NCBI GenBank assembly: GCA_034696485.1
Contig: JAQIWT010001378.1
Span: 1 to 11,026, forward strand
DNA from: Isohypsibius dastychi
Lineage: Eukaryota > Tardigrada > Eutardigrada > Parachela > Isohypsibiidae
Length of the DNA: 11,026 bases
Reading direction: 5' to 3'
Part shown: in pieces, positions 1 through 7,539 of the stretch
Layout of the letters: every line of letters starts with the position of its first letter
How positions within the stretch are numbered: position 1 is the stretch's first letter
The notes under the pieces: model-generated
Database searches by the model: none
Told to the model about the DNA's origin: nothing
Seen by the model: only the letters and a program-made list of their open reading frames with translations
Made by a program: the position numbers and the translations under genes

Positions 1-2
1 TG

Positions 3-543
3 ATGTTATCTACAGCGCTTTATCACGTTGACGGGGCATTCCGAATCAGGCCTCGATTCCATGCCCGCCGAAAAGATAGATCATCAATCGCGTGCTTTAT
101 GATGTCAACTGAACGACATGAACGAGCGTATTCAGAGACAGGACAACTCATGATGGACCCTCGTTTGCCAATTTAGCCTTGATGGATAAGTTGCGACGAA
201 AAATACATTGCGAGCTGCCAATTAAAGGTCAAACTGCGCCTCGAGTGCCCCAGGGCTTCATATGTTTCGCTACATGGCTGATAAAGAACATCTGAGAGAG
301 TTTTTACATGATCGTGTACGACGCTGTCTTTGGACTTAATAGCGAGACCGATAAAGGTGGTCGCTGCGCCACGTCAGTCTACTCTGAGTATTTATTGCTC
401 ATGAGCTACCAGAGATTCTTCTCTCGACTCGCCATTCACATTTCCAGATCAAATTCGATAGGGATGGTAACCAATATCAAATGAGATGGGGCGACTTCGA
501 CGTGGCGATGGAGGGGAGAGGAAAGAGGCGAGATGCACGATAG
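3..543 (+). pseudogene. Decayed or intron-split coding remnant, left edge
   Basis: No family is recognised. Coding-like peptide stretches run in three successive frames: frame 3 from 3 to 176 (TAG at 174), frame 2 from about 140 to 484 with one internal TGA at 293-295, and frame 1 from 442 to 543. The frame-2 part includes peptides such as APRVPQGFICFATWL before the TGA and VYDAVFGLNSETDK after it. The frame-1 part includes FQIKFDRDGNQYQMRWGDF. No single ATG-to-stop frame covers the region. Either this is a pseudogene with two frame changes and a nonsense codon, or several short introns lie between the pieces. The AG at 446-447, preceded by a pyrimidine-rich TTTCC, could be an acceptor. At this base composition, short open frames also occur by chance, so confidence is low. 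It may continue into the 585-866 segment and beyond the left edge. Confidence 0.3.
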
Positions 544-584
544 GCCACTTAATTGCTTTAAACGACGCATTTTTGACGGGGTAG

Positions 585-866
585 ATTCTCATATGCGAGG
601 GGATTGACTCGACTGACTTCGCCGTTTTACAGGAGGGAAAGCTACTAAACAAGGATACCAAATGGATTGGTGCAGGGAAGGTGGTTGCGCTGTTTGAGTT
701 CAAGGGAGAGGACAAGAAAGTGAAGGAGTTCATGATCAGTGCCACATGCCGGGGGTGCAAGGAGCCCGTGGAGGATACGGAGAGCCGTTATGGAGACCAG
801 CACAAGTACCGACTCGCCTTCGACCCCAACGACGACATGACCGTGATTGGATGCTACAGGGAGTGA
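585..866 (+). pseudogene. Unknown coding segment, probable 3' terminal exon or gene remnant
   Basis: Frame 3 is open from 585 (after TAG at 582-584) to TGA at 864-866 with no usable ATG near its beginning, so it must be a terminal exon or part of a broken gene. A good 3' splice site, a pyrimidine-rich tract ending TTTTACAG, finishes at 632 with a CTGAC branch-like element about 20 nt before it. Splicing there would start the exon in phase 0 at 633. The roughly 77 downstream residues are hydrophilic, with a C-x2-C pair (ATCRGCKEP) and an acidic, Tyr-rich tail ending VIGCYRE. The same frame is also open before the TAG (from 471), with coding-like residues such as GHLIALNDAFLTG next to it, which would instead suggest a nonsense mutation in a continuous gene. 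The product is unknown. It is probably the 3' end of whatever the 3-543 remnant belongs to. Confidence 0.4.
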
Positions 867-1024
867 GAATCCCTCTGGAGGTGTTTTTGATCAAGTATAG
901 AGACGGATTAACGTACCTGTGAGTGAGATTAATCATTTTGTAAGACTTTGCTTCCCTTGACCTTAGTGATTGAAGGATTATGGATGTCACAGCGGGATCT
1001 GGGACTTTGGAGAGGAAATTCTAA
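867..1024. other. No supported gene
   Basis: Stops occur in all forward frames, and the reverse frame across it has no distinctive content. A donor-like ACCT|GTGAGT sits at about 915-924 on the plus strand, but no matching exon could be defined. Confidence 0.4.
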
Positions 1025-1304
1025 AGCCCACTAAAGAAAAGCATTCGATTACATAAATATCAAGGGGCGTTGAATGGTGGACTACCTCGAGAGAATTCCT
1101 CCCTTGTCCTAACCAGTAATGGCCTTCAAGGCCACGATGGAGCATTGAAGGAGGACCAGATTAGGATCACCTGGAGGATAATCCCATACATCAAACACAT
1201 TGCGTCTATCTATAACCAGAAGGAGCTGGTTAAAGTTTAGATTCAGGGGTTTTGTTGATGAGATCAGGCGAAGTCGATACACTTGTGCCTATAGTGCTCG
1301 CTAG
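1025..1304 (+). pseudogene. Short unassigned coding remnant
   Basis: Frame 2 is open from 1025 (after TAA at 1022) to TAG at 1238-1240, about 71 residues without an ATG, ending in a hydrophobic/basic stretch (WRIIPYIKHIASIYNQKEL). At about 1230 the coding-like reading moves to frame 3 (FRGFVDEIRRSRYTCAYSAR) and stops at TAG 1302-1304, which fits a one-base indel. No family is recognised. It could be a further 3' piece of the degraded gene to its left, or a chance open frame. No promoter or start context is visible. Confidence 0.22.
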
Positions 1305-1321
1305 TGAGGATTCGATCACAG

Positions 1322-1663
1322 TTAACAAGGTTTAGTGGCCCTATTACCGTCGGGGCTGACCTGATCCAACACTCGTCGGACAAACTCCAAATACTTTGGA
1401 TCCCCCCGCATGGTTGTCTCCACGTCAGCCGAGTAATGGATTACAATAGACATCGCTAACTCTGCAGCGTACAGGTCATCCGCAAATGCCTGCAACAGCG
1501 CTGTCACGGTATGCGTAAGGCAAGAGAATCCAAGCGTGCATTCTCGAGAGCAATGCGCCTCGAAAGCGTTGAGAATGGGATCCTTGTCCCCTGATAGGTC
1601 CACTCTGCATTCCTCATGCGGTGGGTACATTCTCGCGGGTGAACACCGCGCCCGTGCATACAT
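1322..1663 (-). CDS. Small Cys-rich hypothetical protein (113 aa)
   Basis: The frame is open on the minus strand with its first ATG at 1663 (MYARARC...). The frame extends six codons further up to a GTG at 1681, but no ATG lies there. The 113-residue product has seven Cys residues, including HCSREC and FSC, then a likely amphipathic helix (TALLQAFADDLYAAELAM) and a charged C-terminus containing FVRRVLDQVSP. Family not recognised. The ATG is only 25 nt past the stop of the large NTPase gene on the same strand. In a eukaryote this means it lies in that gene's 3' UTR, is a separately transcribed small gene, or is a leftover 3' exon. Codons are varied and protein-like, but no independent promoter is evident. 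A chance open frame cannot be excluded. Confidence 0.38.
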   Translation of the reverse strand: MYARARCSPARMYPPHEECRVDLSGDKDPILNAFEAHCSRECTLGFSCLTHTVTALLQAFADDLYAAELAMSIVIHYSADVETTMRGDPKYLEFVRRVLDQVSPDGNRATKPC

Positions 1664-1688
1664 TCGAGAGCCATAGGCCACTGAGACC

Positions 1689-3398
1689 TCAATTGACTAG
1701 TCTCATAACCTGATCAAAATATCCGTGGAAATGCAACACATACTGGGGCTGAAACTGGTCCTGATCATCAAAGGGCGAGCCGTCGTCTTTGGATACAATC
1801 TGCGTCTCCGCAATTCCGAACGGCCTTGTGACGAAAACCACAATGGTCGGAAGCTCATCGATGCTGAGCTTCTCCTTTACCATGTCCTGATATCGGTTCA
1901 GAGCATCGCCGTTTACGACATGGGATGAACCAAGTGCGATGTAGAAACAGATGAGAAGGCATTTATCGGCGGCTCGAATTCTTTTGCCTTGCTTGCCTTG
2001 AAGCAGCATTGGATGACGCGGAAAGTATTTGGTTACAAATGCTTCATCAACAACGCAGAATGAATCAGGCGAGCCGAGAGTCTTGGATTTCGCGTAGACG
2101 TAAACTCCCCGCTGAACGTTGAGTGATCCTGCATCTTCGATATAGCTCAGATTTGACGCAAATTCCATCTTGGGTTTCTCCGAGTAAAGCGAAACAAGTT
2201 TTCCGCTAGCTCTATTTGAGAACCTGAACATCGACATTGTGGTAGAATTGCCAGAGCCGCCAAATATGTTGTGAACCACTTGGTCTAGGACTCTTCGCTT
2301 CAAAGAGTCAAGTTGGGGATATGTCCTGATTAGACGGATGAAATCGAAAACTTCGTTTTCCTGTGTAAACGCAACCAAATGATCAACGAGAGCATTGGCA
2401 ACATAACTCGAACTCAGCGTGAGTTCAAACTGTTGACCGTAGTTAAAATCGAACGAGGAGCTTGGTTCAATACGTACGAGGAACTCGTTAACGATGTGGG
2501 GAAGCGCCCAGTATGACTTGACACTGAAAAGGTTGTTCAAGTCATCAGCGTCCATGTGGGACAGGCGAAAAGCTTGCAGATCAAGCGCGTCATCGTATTC
2601 GGCCAAATCCACGGCGTAGAAGGGAAGACCTCCGAGTCGGTTAAATCTTTCCATGATTCCTTCCGAGAATTCCCCAGCAATCATGCGCATATCCTGAACA
2701 GACCAGCTTGGCACAATCATCAGTAAGGGAATCATATCAAAGTTGACGCATCGATCCAAGAGCGGATCTGGGCTGGATACGATCATACGCCTTCCGGTCC
2801 CCGCGCGTGATGGGATTTTAGCATACCCGTCATTGAGATCTTGAACAAAGATGAACCGCTGCTCGTACCTAAATGCTTCGATGAAGGCATCTACGGTCGT
2901 CTCAATCGTCCACACTTGAGTTCTGAATGGAATTCGAGGAATACTTGCACAATCAAAAACACGATTGAGGTATTGCCTATCATCGTCCGAGATTCTCTCG
3001 GTTGTCAAAAACATGAGTCTTCCTTTGTGGGAATATGCCACAACTCGCCCCCGGGCAGCCAGTAAGATGACTGCGAGCAATGCATCGACTGTTTTCCCAC
3101 ATCCTCTCGAGCCACCAAGGAGTAGCCAGCTATCGAGATCACGTTCAAAGAATGATAGAATGTTGCTCACAGTCTCTCTGGTAGCATCCCGAATGAAGAG
3201 TTCCTTCCTTCCGCGACCCTCAAGCCCGCTTGACAACTTAACAATCCGCTCGTCGCTGTCGGGTCTCATGCAACGCGCTATTGGACCTTCCCGGGCCGCG
3301 ACCTCTTTTCTCAGCTCTCTCTGGACAAAACTATCGATCGTTCCCAATCGGTCGTCGTCCGCGGGGAACAGCTTCCCGCCCCATAACTCGTAATCCAT
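1689..3398 (-). CDS. Crinkler/RHS-type P-loop NTPase (569 aa)
   Basis: This is a complete intronless gene, the best supported in the window. Walker A is at residues 96-103 (GSRGCGKT) after a hydrophobic strand WLLLG. Walker B is at 182-187 (FIFVQD). A sensor-like strand MIVSSP sits at 205-210, PSW at 230-232 and RFNRLGGLPFY at 251-261. The last two match the Trp motif and the 'RF..GG.PR' signature of the NTPase domain shared by oomycete/chytrid Crinklers (CRN) and trypanosome retrotransposon hot spot (RHS) proteins. The C-terminal part has VVDEAFV (449-455), then LLICFYIALGSSHVVN (481-496), which resembles the RHS C-terminal 'VDA...QxTxSxxHPV' region. There is no signal peptide or membrane span, so an intracellular, possibly nuclear, ATP-dependent role is likely; the substrate is unknown. 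The ATG has G at -3 and +4. A TATA box lies about 67 bp upstream. The family call is from motifs seen; the effector role is inference. Confidence 0.75.
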   Translation of the reverse strand: MDYELWGGKLFPADDDRLGTIDSFVQRELRKEVAAREGPIARCMRPDSDERIVKLSSGLEGRGRKELFIRDATRETVSNILSFFERDLDSWLLLGGSRGCGKTVDALLAVILLAARGRVVAYSHKGRLMFLTTERISDDDRQYLNRVFDCASIPRIPFRTQVWTIETTVDAFIEAFRYEQRFIFVQDLNDGYAKIPSRAGTGRRMIVSSPDPLLDRCVNFDMIPLLMIVPSWSVQDMRMIAGEFSEGIMERFNRLGGLPFYAVDLAEYDDALDLQAFRLSHMDADDLNNLFSVKSYWALPHIVNEFLVRIEPSSSFDFNYGQQFELTLSSSYVANALVDHLVAFTQENEVFDFIRLIRTYPQLDSLKRRVLDQVVHNIFGGSGNSTTMSMFRFSNRASGKLVSLYSEKPKMEFASNLSYIEDAGSLNVQRGVYVYAKSKTLGSPDSFCVVDEAFVTKYFPRHPMLLQGKQGKRIRAADKCLLICFYIALGSSHVVNGDALNRYQDMVKEKLSIDELPTIVVFVTRPFGIAETQIVSKDDGSPFDDQDQFQPQYVLHFHGYFDQVMRLVN

Positions 3399-3462
3399 TT
3401 CAGGGATGTGAGAGTTTGGAAATTTAATTGAGCCTTGTCGCTGGCCATCGCCTTTGATGGTT

Positions 3463-3472
3463 CATATATACT
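3463..3472 (-). promoter_or_regulatory. TATA box of the NTPase gene
   Basis: Read on the minus strand the site is AGTATATATG, a clean TATA element about 67 bp before the ATG at 3398. That leaves room for a 30-40 nt 5' UTR. Confidence 0.45.
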
Positions 3473-4002
3473 ATACCGCAGTCATAGGCAGGATATCGCA
3501 TAGATAGGGTTTCTTCTACCCGTCGCGCGACCTCGTTTGCGGCCTCAATAGGTAGGTGCCTATATGTTCTTCATCTCTCACGTTCAACCCGACGGCACTA
3601 TCGGAGGCGCTCTCTCGTCTCGCTACCCATACCTTCAAACGCTCGCTCGTCTCGTTGTGTTCAAAGCGCACGAGCGCAAATCTACGACAATACAGAGAGG
3701 TCCCGACCTGGCTCCTTGATGAAATGACTCAGTACCCTGACGATTTCACAGATAGACCCGATGTCTGCGGGATTTACACCATTCATTGAGCTCTACTCGC
3801 ACTTCTTTCCAACTCAACGCTGCGCCACTTTCAGCCGGCGTCGGACTCAACCCGGCAGAGTTAGAGTGGTAGAAACACTGTGAATTCGAAATTAACAACA
3901 ATATAAAACAGACGCAGTGCGCCTTATACTTGATTATTTGTGTTCCTGTGGTTTGTTCTCATCCTCGCTTCACTTGATATAAAAGCACGCGTGAAATTTA
4001 GG

Positions 4003-4014
4003 ATTTTGACGAAT
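4003..4014 (+). repeat. Single copy of ATTTTGACGAAT element
   Basis: This is an exact copy of the 12-bp unit that is tandemly doubled at 4269-4292. The identity continues for two more bases (AA) into the flank shared with the second tandem copy. Confidence 0.5.
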
Positions 4015-4268
4015 AAATCTTTCTCGTTGTCGCGTATCGTTCCGCATTGATGACGATGGATTTGGTACCTCTTCTTAGATAAGGTAGGTATGACTAAATT
4101 CAGTGTTATTCTTATTGTTAATTGCTAAATCCTTATTCGCCTTATACAAATTATCTAATGTAATCGGGCAAACCAAAAATGATTTATAACCCTATACTGT
4201 ATAACTACTATACTTGCATAAATCGATTATCCACTCCTGTTAGAAAGGGTACCTGAATGCGCGATTCA

Positions 4269-4292
4269 ATTTTGACGAATATTTTGACGAAT
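4269..4292 (+). repeat. Tandem 2 x 12-bp direct repeat
   Basis: ATTTTGACGAAT occurs twice head-to-tail without a mismatch, and a third copy lies 255 bp upstream. It may be a protein-binding site array or replication slippage. It lies about 190 bp beyond the 3' end of the small membrane-protein gene, so it is not obviously that gene's promoter. Confidence 0.6.
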
Positions 4293-4479
4293 AAGATTGC
4301 ACCCTCCGTGATCAAGACTCATAAAAAAGAATCTCGTCAACTGACATGCACCTACATATAAGAAGGTCCTGGCGATTGTTTGCTCACGTCCAATGTTGCA
4401 CCATCAACCTAATTGTCACTATTGATTTACAAGCTCGAAAAAAGATACAATCCATCATCACTACAGTCAAAAGGCGTGT

Positions 4480-4791
4480 TTAGTACCGCTTCGGGGGCTC
4501 CTCAACAACTTGGGCCACGGGAATGTCGTCCTGTTGCGGATATCGTTGTGGAAACTGCTGCTGAGGGTATTGCTGCTGAGGAGGCGCTCCAAAAGCAGTT
4601 GCGGGCTGATTTGACCTCATCACCGAGGGCTGTTGATTGTTCGGTCGTCGAACAGTGAAGCACATTCCCCAGATCGGTCCGCATCCTGTGTAGTACCGAG
4701 TGCGCTCGTTCAGACAAAACGCCCATACGAACGCAAAGAGCACGACCACCGCGACCACAATCCCCGTTAGCGCTCCATTCGATATCGTCAT
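4480..4791 (-). CDS. Small single-pass membrane protein with Pro/Gln-rich tail (103 aa)
   Basis: The protein opens with a short polar N-terminus (MTISNGA). One strongly hydrophobic span follows at about residues 8-27 (TGIVVAVVVLFAFVWAFCLN), then a basic juxtamembrane stretch with NERTRYY and a CGPIWGMCF segment. The long cytosol-type tail is rich in Gln and Pro with repeated YPQQ/FPQR units (about 70-87) and ends PVAQVVEEPPKRY. Positive charges after the span predict N-outside, C-inside topology. The span could serve as a signal anchor. The ATG has A at -3 in an A-rich context (GAAAAATG), and an AT-rich TATA-like element lies about 52 bp upstream. The layout (one span, a 'GPIWG' patch, a Pro/Gln tail) is faintly like fungal RCR1-type small membrane proteins, but this is too weak to name it. 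The Tyr/Pro motifs in the tail could recruit SH3, WW or Nedd4-type partners (inference). Confidence 0.6.
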   Translation of the reverse strand: MTISNGALTGIVVAVVVLFAFVWAFCLNERTRYYTGCGPIWGMCFTVRRPNNQQPSVMRSNQPATAFGAPPQQQYPQQQFPQRYPQQDDIPVAQVVEEPPKRY

Positions 4792-4794
4792 TTT

Positions 4795-5109
4795 TCAAGT
4801 CTGGTTATCATTGAGGGGAAAGGTATTGACGTTCCGCAAAGCTATTTTTAAAGGACTTAGGTGGAACCAACTTTGAGCCTCGCCTTTTGGGATGCAATCG
4901 AGTAAGGACCAGCTAAATACATACAGGGTGCGTTCCTCTCTGGAGATGCCTTCTTCGGCCTTTTTTGCTTATTCTTGATGACCCACGCGGAATTGTAAAT
5001 CTTAATAGCTAAATCCCTTGATCGAAACCTCGCCTGCTTGCTCAAGCGACTGTTGGCGGCTCCAGCTTGACCAGATATTTGAAGCAGCAATTATCTCGTC
5101 CACTCTTGC
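4795..5109 (-). pseudogene. Stop-interrupted remnant, possibly retrotransposon gag-like
   Basis: One minus-strand frame of 105 codons is open apart from two TAA codons (5002-5004 and 4969-4971). It ends at TGA 4795-4797, just in front of the start of the 103-aa gene. The last section contains LLDCIPKGEAQSWFHLSP. That resembles the 'L.G.A..W...L' core of the Ty3/gypsy gag (Retrotrans_gag) family, preceded as usual by a charged helix (ISREERTLYVF). There is no zinc knuckle, protease or reverse transcriptase nearby, so at most this is a fragment. A different frame of the same strand (4857-5090) is also open without stops but begins only with TTG and has no motif. The identification rests on one short motif and could be chance. 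Confidence 0.22.
4843..4853 (-). promoter_or_regulatory. TATA-like element of the small membrane-protein gene
   Basis: The minus strand reads CTTTAAAAATA about 52 bp upstream of the ATG at 4791. It is a weak match to a TATA box but well placed. Confidence 0.3.
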
Positions 5110-5480
5110 TCAAATCGAGTGGTTGGACAGCCTCAGACTTCAATTGACCTTATAAGAATCAGAAACCAGAATTTCTCTTTGACCGCACGTCTCTGGCCTT
5201 GTTGCTATCTGGCGATCTTCGATCGACCTTCTGCAGGTTTTCCCGCGTTGAAATTCGATTCGAACGGTCACAGTAGCACGACCGCCCGGAGGCAACCAAA
5301 CGTGAGAAGACTTGGATTATGAACAAAGAGCGAAATAATCAAATAATTTCATTAAAATCTCAGCAAATGGTGAAAGAAGAACCGTTTGTGACGACACAAC
5401 GGGAAAATAATCGAGAACGACACATTCTACATCCGTATAATTTATGTTCTACGCTTGTTCGTTATTTTACGATGCACTTC
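5110..5480. other. No supported gene
   Basis: Several short open frames exist on both strands. The longest with an ATG is 5319-5543 (+), a 74-residue Lys/Arg/Asn-rich product with no motif. None has enough support to call. Confidence 0.4.
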
Positions 5481-5486
5481 TTTCGT

Positions 5487-5507
5487 AAAGGTAAAGACCG
5501 TACCTTT
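5487..5507. repeat. Short hairpin
   Basis: AAAGGTA (5487-5493) and TACCTTT (5501-5507) form a perfect 7-bp stem with a 7-nt loop. Function unknown. Confidence 0.4.
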
Positions 5508-5545
5508 CGTTCATCGTTGGTCGGAGCGCGGACCGAAGCTTGAGC

Positions 5546-5572
5546 TTTGATTTTGAAATTTTGAAAATCAAA
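5546..5572. repeat. Perfect 9-bp inverted repeat
   Basis: TTTGATTTT (5546-5554) and AAAATCAAA (5564-5572) are exact reverse complements around a 9-nt loop. The stem is A/T-rich and is not followed by a uridine run, so it is not a bacterial-style terminator. It lies some 110 bp before the larger inverted repeat next to the transposase remnant. Confidence 0.5.
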
Positions 5573-5684
5573 ACAGTTTTAAGTAAATGTATGCATCACT
5601 TTGTAGTAATAATGTGAAGAACATGCATAAGTGACTGCCGTTCGTCATATGGAGGCACGGTAAAATCGCACGGTTGCGTGCTGG

Positions 5685-5803
5685 CCATAGGTGGATAGTG
5701 TGGGCAAACGTTTGCTAGTGCAGTGCTAGTACGCACTCATACACACTATAGGCGACTTTTGGACTGTTAGTGCGCCTAACTACCCCGCACTATCCAGCTA
5801 TGG
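5685..5803. repeat. Long-spacer imperfect inverted repeat, MITE-like
   Basis: Arms 5685-5704 and 5784-5803 are reverse complements at 18 of 20 positions, with a spacer of about 79 bp. The spacer has further internal symmetry: TAGGCG (5749-5754) pairs with CGCCTA (5773-5778), and AGTGC/GCACT half-sites flank 5725-5735. CACTA/TAGTG cores recur throughout. The layout suggests a folded-back non-autonomous element or the end region of a transposon. It abuts the place where the hAT remnant begins. No certain target-site duplication was found by eye. Confidence 0.45.
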
Positions 5804-7206
5804 TGCTGGCCAAACGCGCTGATAGGGGATCGATGTTTCGACTATGAGCCCTGCCCAAACTTTGAGATCATCCATAGTGCAGGTGACATGGTCGGAGTTA
5901 TAAAGAAGAGATTCACTGAGTGGAAAATCGGCTGGGACAAGTTCGTGGGTGCGATCGGAAATGGAGCTTCAAACGTCGTGAAACCATCGAAGGTGCTCGA
6001 CAATTTATCGGGGTTACAATCTAGTCTACTCAAGTTCGTCCCAAGGGATTTGCGCTGGAAAGAAAGACAGTGCATCGTGCATCTATTGGGTCTAGCAAGC
6101 AAAGGCGCGCTCGGATTAGGACCTCAGACAAAGTTTGGCAAGCAGCATCCCTGATTGCAAAATATTGCTGCACTATTTACCAAGGTGCGCCATGCTGTCT
6201 CGAATACGTGCTTGCGCCGCTTGTACAAGCGACGAGGTTTCTCGAGAATTTGGAAACATCAGTTACTTCATTAGTGTTGCCCGTGTTGAGCGCGTTGGCG
6301 TTTCATTATGGAATTAATGTGTCAGATTGTGGAGTTTTCTCAGACAGCGACCCAGATGCAGTGAACAACGAATCTGACACTGACAGCGATGAGGAAGACC
6401 CTGTGACTGTGAATTGGGAATACACCTACGCGGATTTGGGCGAGTTAATATTTCAAGGCGAAGGGGCGCCACTCAAATGCAAGCGTCTCGAACCCCCAAT
6501 TCCAAGAGATGAGGTCAGTGTGATTCGGCACCATATTTACCACCGTCTAATTTCCCAGCGCCTGAACTATAACGCAATCGAAATGCTCTCTGCTTTCTTG
6601 GACCCCATTGGTAATGTCTTTTTTTACTTTATAACGGGAGCAAGGTTTCATGCGAGATACCTTACACATGTCCGTAACGCAGTTTGCGCCATGACCATGA
6701 CCAAGGCAGCGACTGAGACAGCCCAAATTACAGCACCTTCGTCTGTTGAAGTCTCGCGCACGAGCGAGGCCAGCGCTGCGTTTCGCTCGAGCATTGTTGC
6801 CCCAACGGAGCATGATCTGTCGTTGGGAATATCAAATAGGAAGCGCCGATCGGTTGGAAATACCGCTGTCGATGCAGAGCTCAAAAACTTCGATGAGTTT
6901 TGCTTTAACACCGTGTGCGATGTTCAGGGTGTACCAGAAGACGCTTCACCCAGGCCTAGTCTGTCCTTCTTGGTCAGCGCTCATCCGACACTGGGTCTAT
7001 TTGCATTTTGGACGGCTAAACAACAAATTCGCTTTCCCTTGTTGTTCAAGGCGGTGAAAAAGCTTGTTCCTTGCCTAAGCCATTCGTGCCTGCAAGAATC
7101 TGTCTTCTCATCTGCAGTCGATGCTCAAACTAAGCATGACAAACAGTTGCGTGAGCGCGCCGACAACTTCCGAATCGATCGTCACCTTGCGGTACCATTA
7201 TATTGA
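5780..7206 (+). pseudogene. hAT-superfamily transposase, 5'-truncated and frameshifted
   Basis: Frame 2 (open from 5780, first ATG 5888) carries RFTEWKIGWDKFVGAIGNGASN, corresponding to the hAT 'W.i..K....TDNAsNm' catalytic region. It then carries RQCIVHLLGLASKGAL, the hAT 'C.aH.LNL...al' motif. The reading moves to frame 1 between about 6105 and 6132 and continues to TGA 7204-7206. There follow SLVLPVLSAL and MLSAFLDPIGNVFF (the hAT 'ai.LDPr.K...f' motif). After an acidic Ser/Asp/Glu insert comes a C-terminal hAT dimerisation domain, about 6979-7194, with FAFW, RFPLL and ESVFSSA. Damage: the Asp of TDN is replaced by Gly (AIGNGASN), one frameshift, and loss of the N-terminal BED finger and first catalytic Asp. 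It is therefore inactive. No clear terminal inverted repeats bracket it. A host-domesticated protein is unlikely because of the frame break, unless a sequencing indel caused it. Confidence 0.78.
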
Positions 7207-7539
7207 TCAGTTTCAAATGAATAAGGAGGAAAGGGCAGCTTCGGACGCTGACGAACAATTATATAGACGGGGACGTTTTCGACCTTGATGACTTCTAACG
7301 GTTTGCTGCGAAAATTGCTCTTATTGGTGGTATTACTTTAGTACTAGTAATTTACCGTTGCACTAACGCGGTAATTACCTTGCTTGTGCTTTCTGCTGAT
7401 CACATAGCATCCATTGATGATTCGCTTCCATCTACTCAGAAATAGTCCATGCAATGATAACGTGAAATCAAGAGATCTGATTAGTAGGAATACAATGTAA
7501 CTACATCAAGTGGATGATTTGTTAGAATGATGGCGGTGC
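7207..7539. other. Intergenic, no gene seen
   Basis: Stops are dense in all frames. This should hold the 3' end of the hAT element, but no inverted copy of sequences near 5685-5803 is visible here. Confidence 0.4.

Larger units (their letters stand above)
3473..4479. other. AT-rich intergenic region with short coding-like scraps
   Basis: No gene can be supported. Between 3564 and 3883 there are three short plus-strand open frames in different frames: 51 codons from ATG 3564, a frame-1 stretch ending TGA 3787-3789, and 40 codons from ATG 3761 to TGA 3881-3883. They overlap like pieces of a broken or intron-containing gene, but none has a recognisable motif. From 3890 to 4450 the DNA is AT-rich and without long frames, and holds copies of the element ATTTTGACGAAT. 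Confidence 0.4.

Noticed and set aside
2965-3393. 142-residue plus-strand frame inside the NTPase gene.
   Set aside because: It lies antisense over the Walker A region of a clearly real gene and has Ser/Arg-rich shadow composition.
5319-5543. 74-residue Asn/Lys/Arg-rich open frame on the plus strand, with A at -3 of the ATG.
   Set aside because: It has no motif, overlaps the hairpin at 5487-5507, and is within the length expected by chance in AT-rich DNA.
5546-5572. Rho-independent terminator.
   Set aside because: The stem is A/T-only apart from one pair, there is no T-run after it, and the context is eukaryotic.
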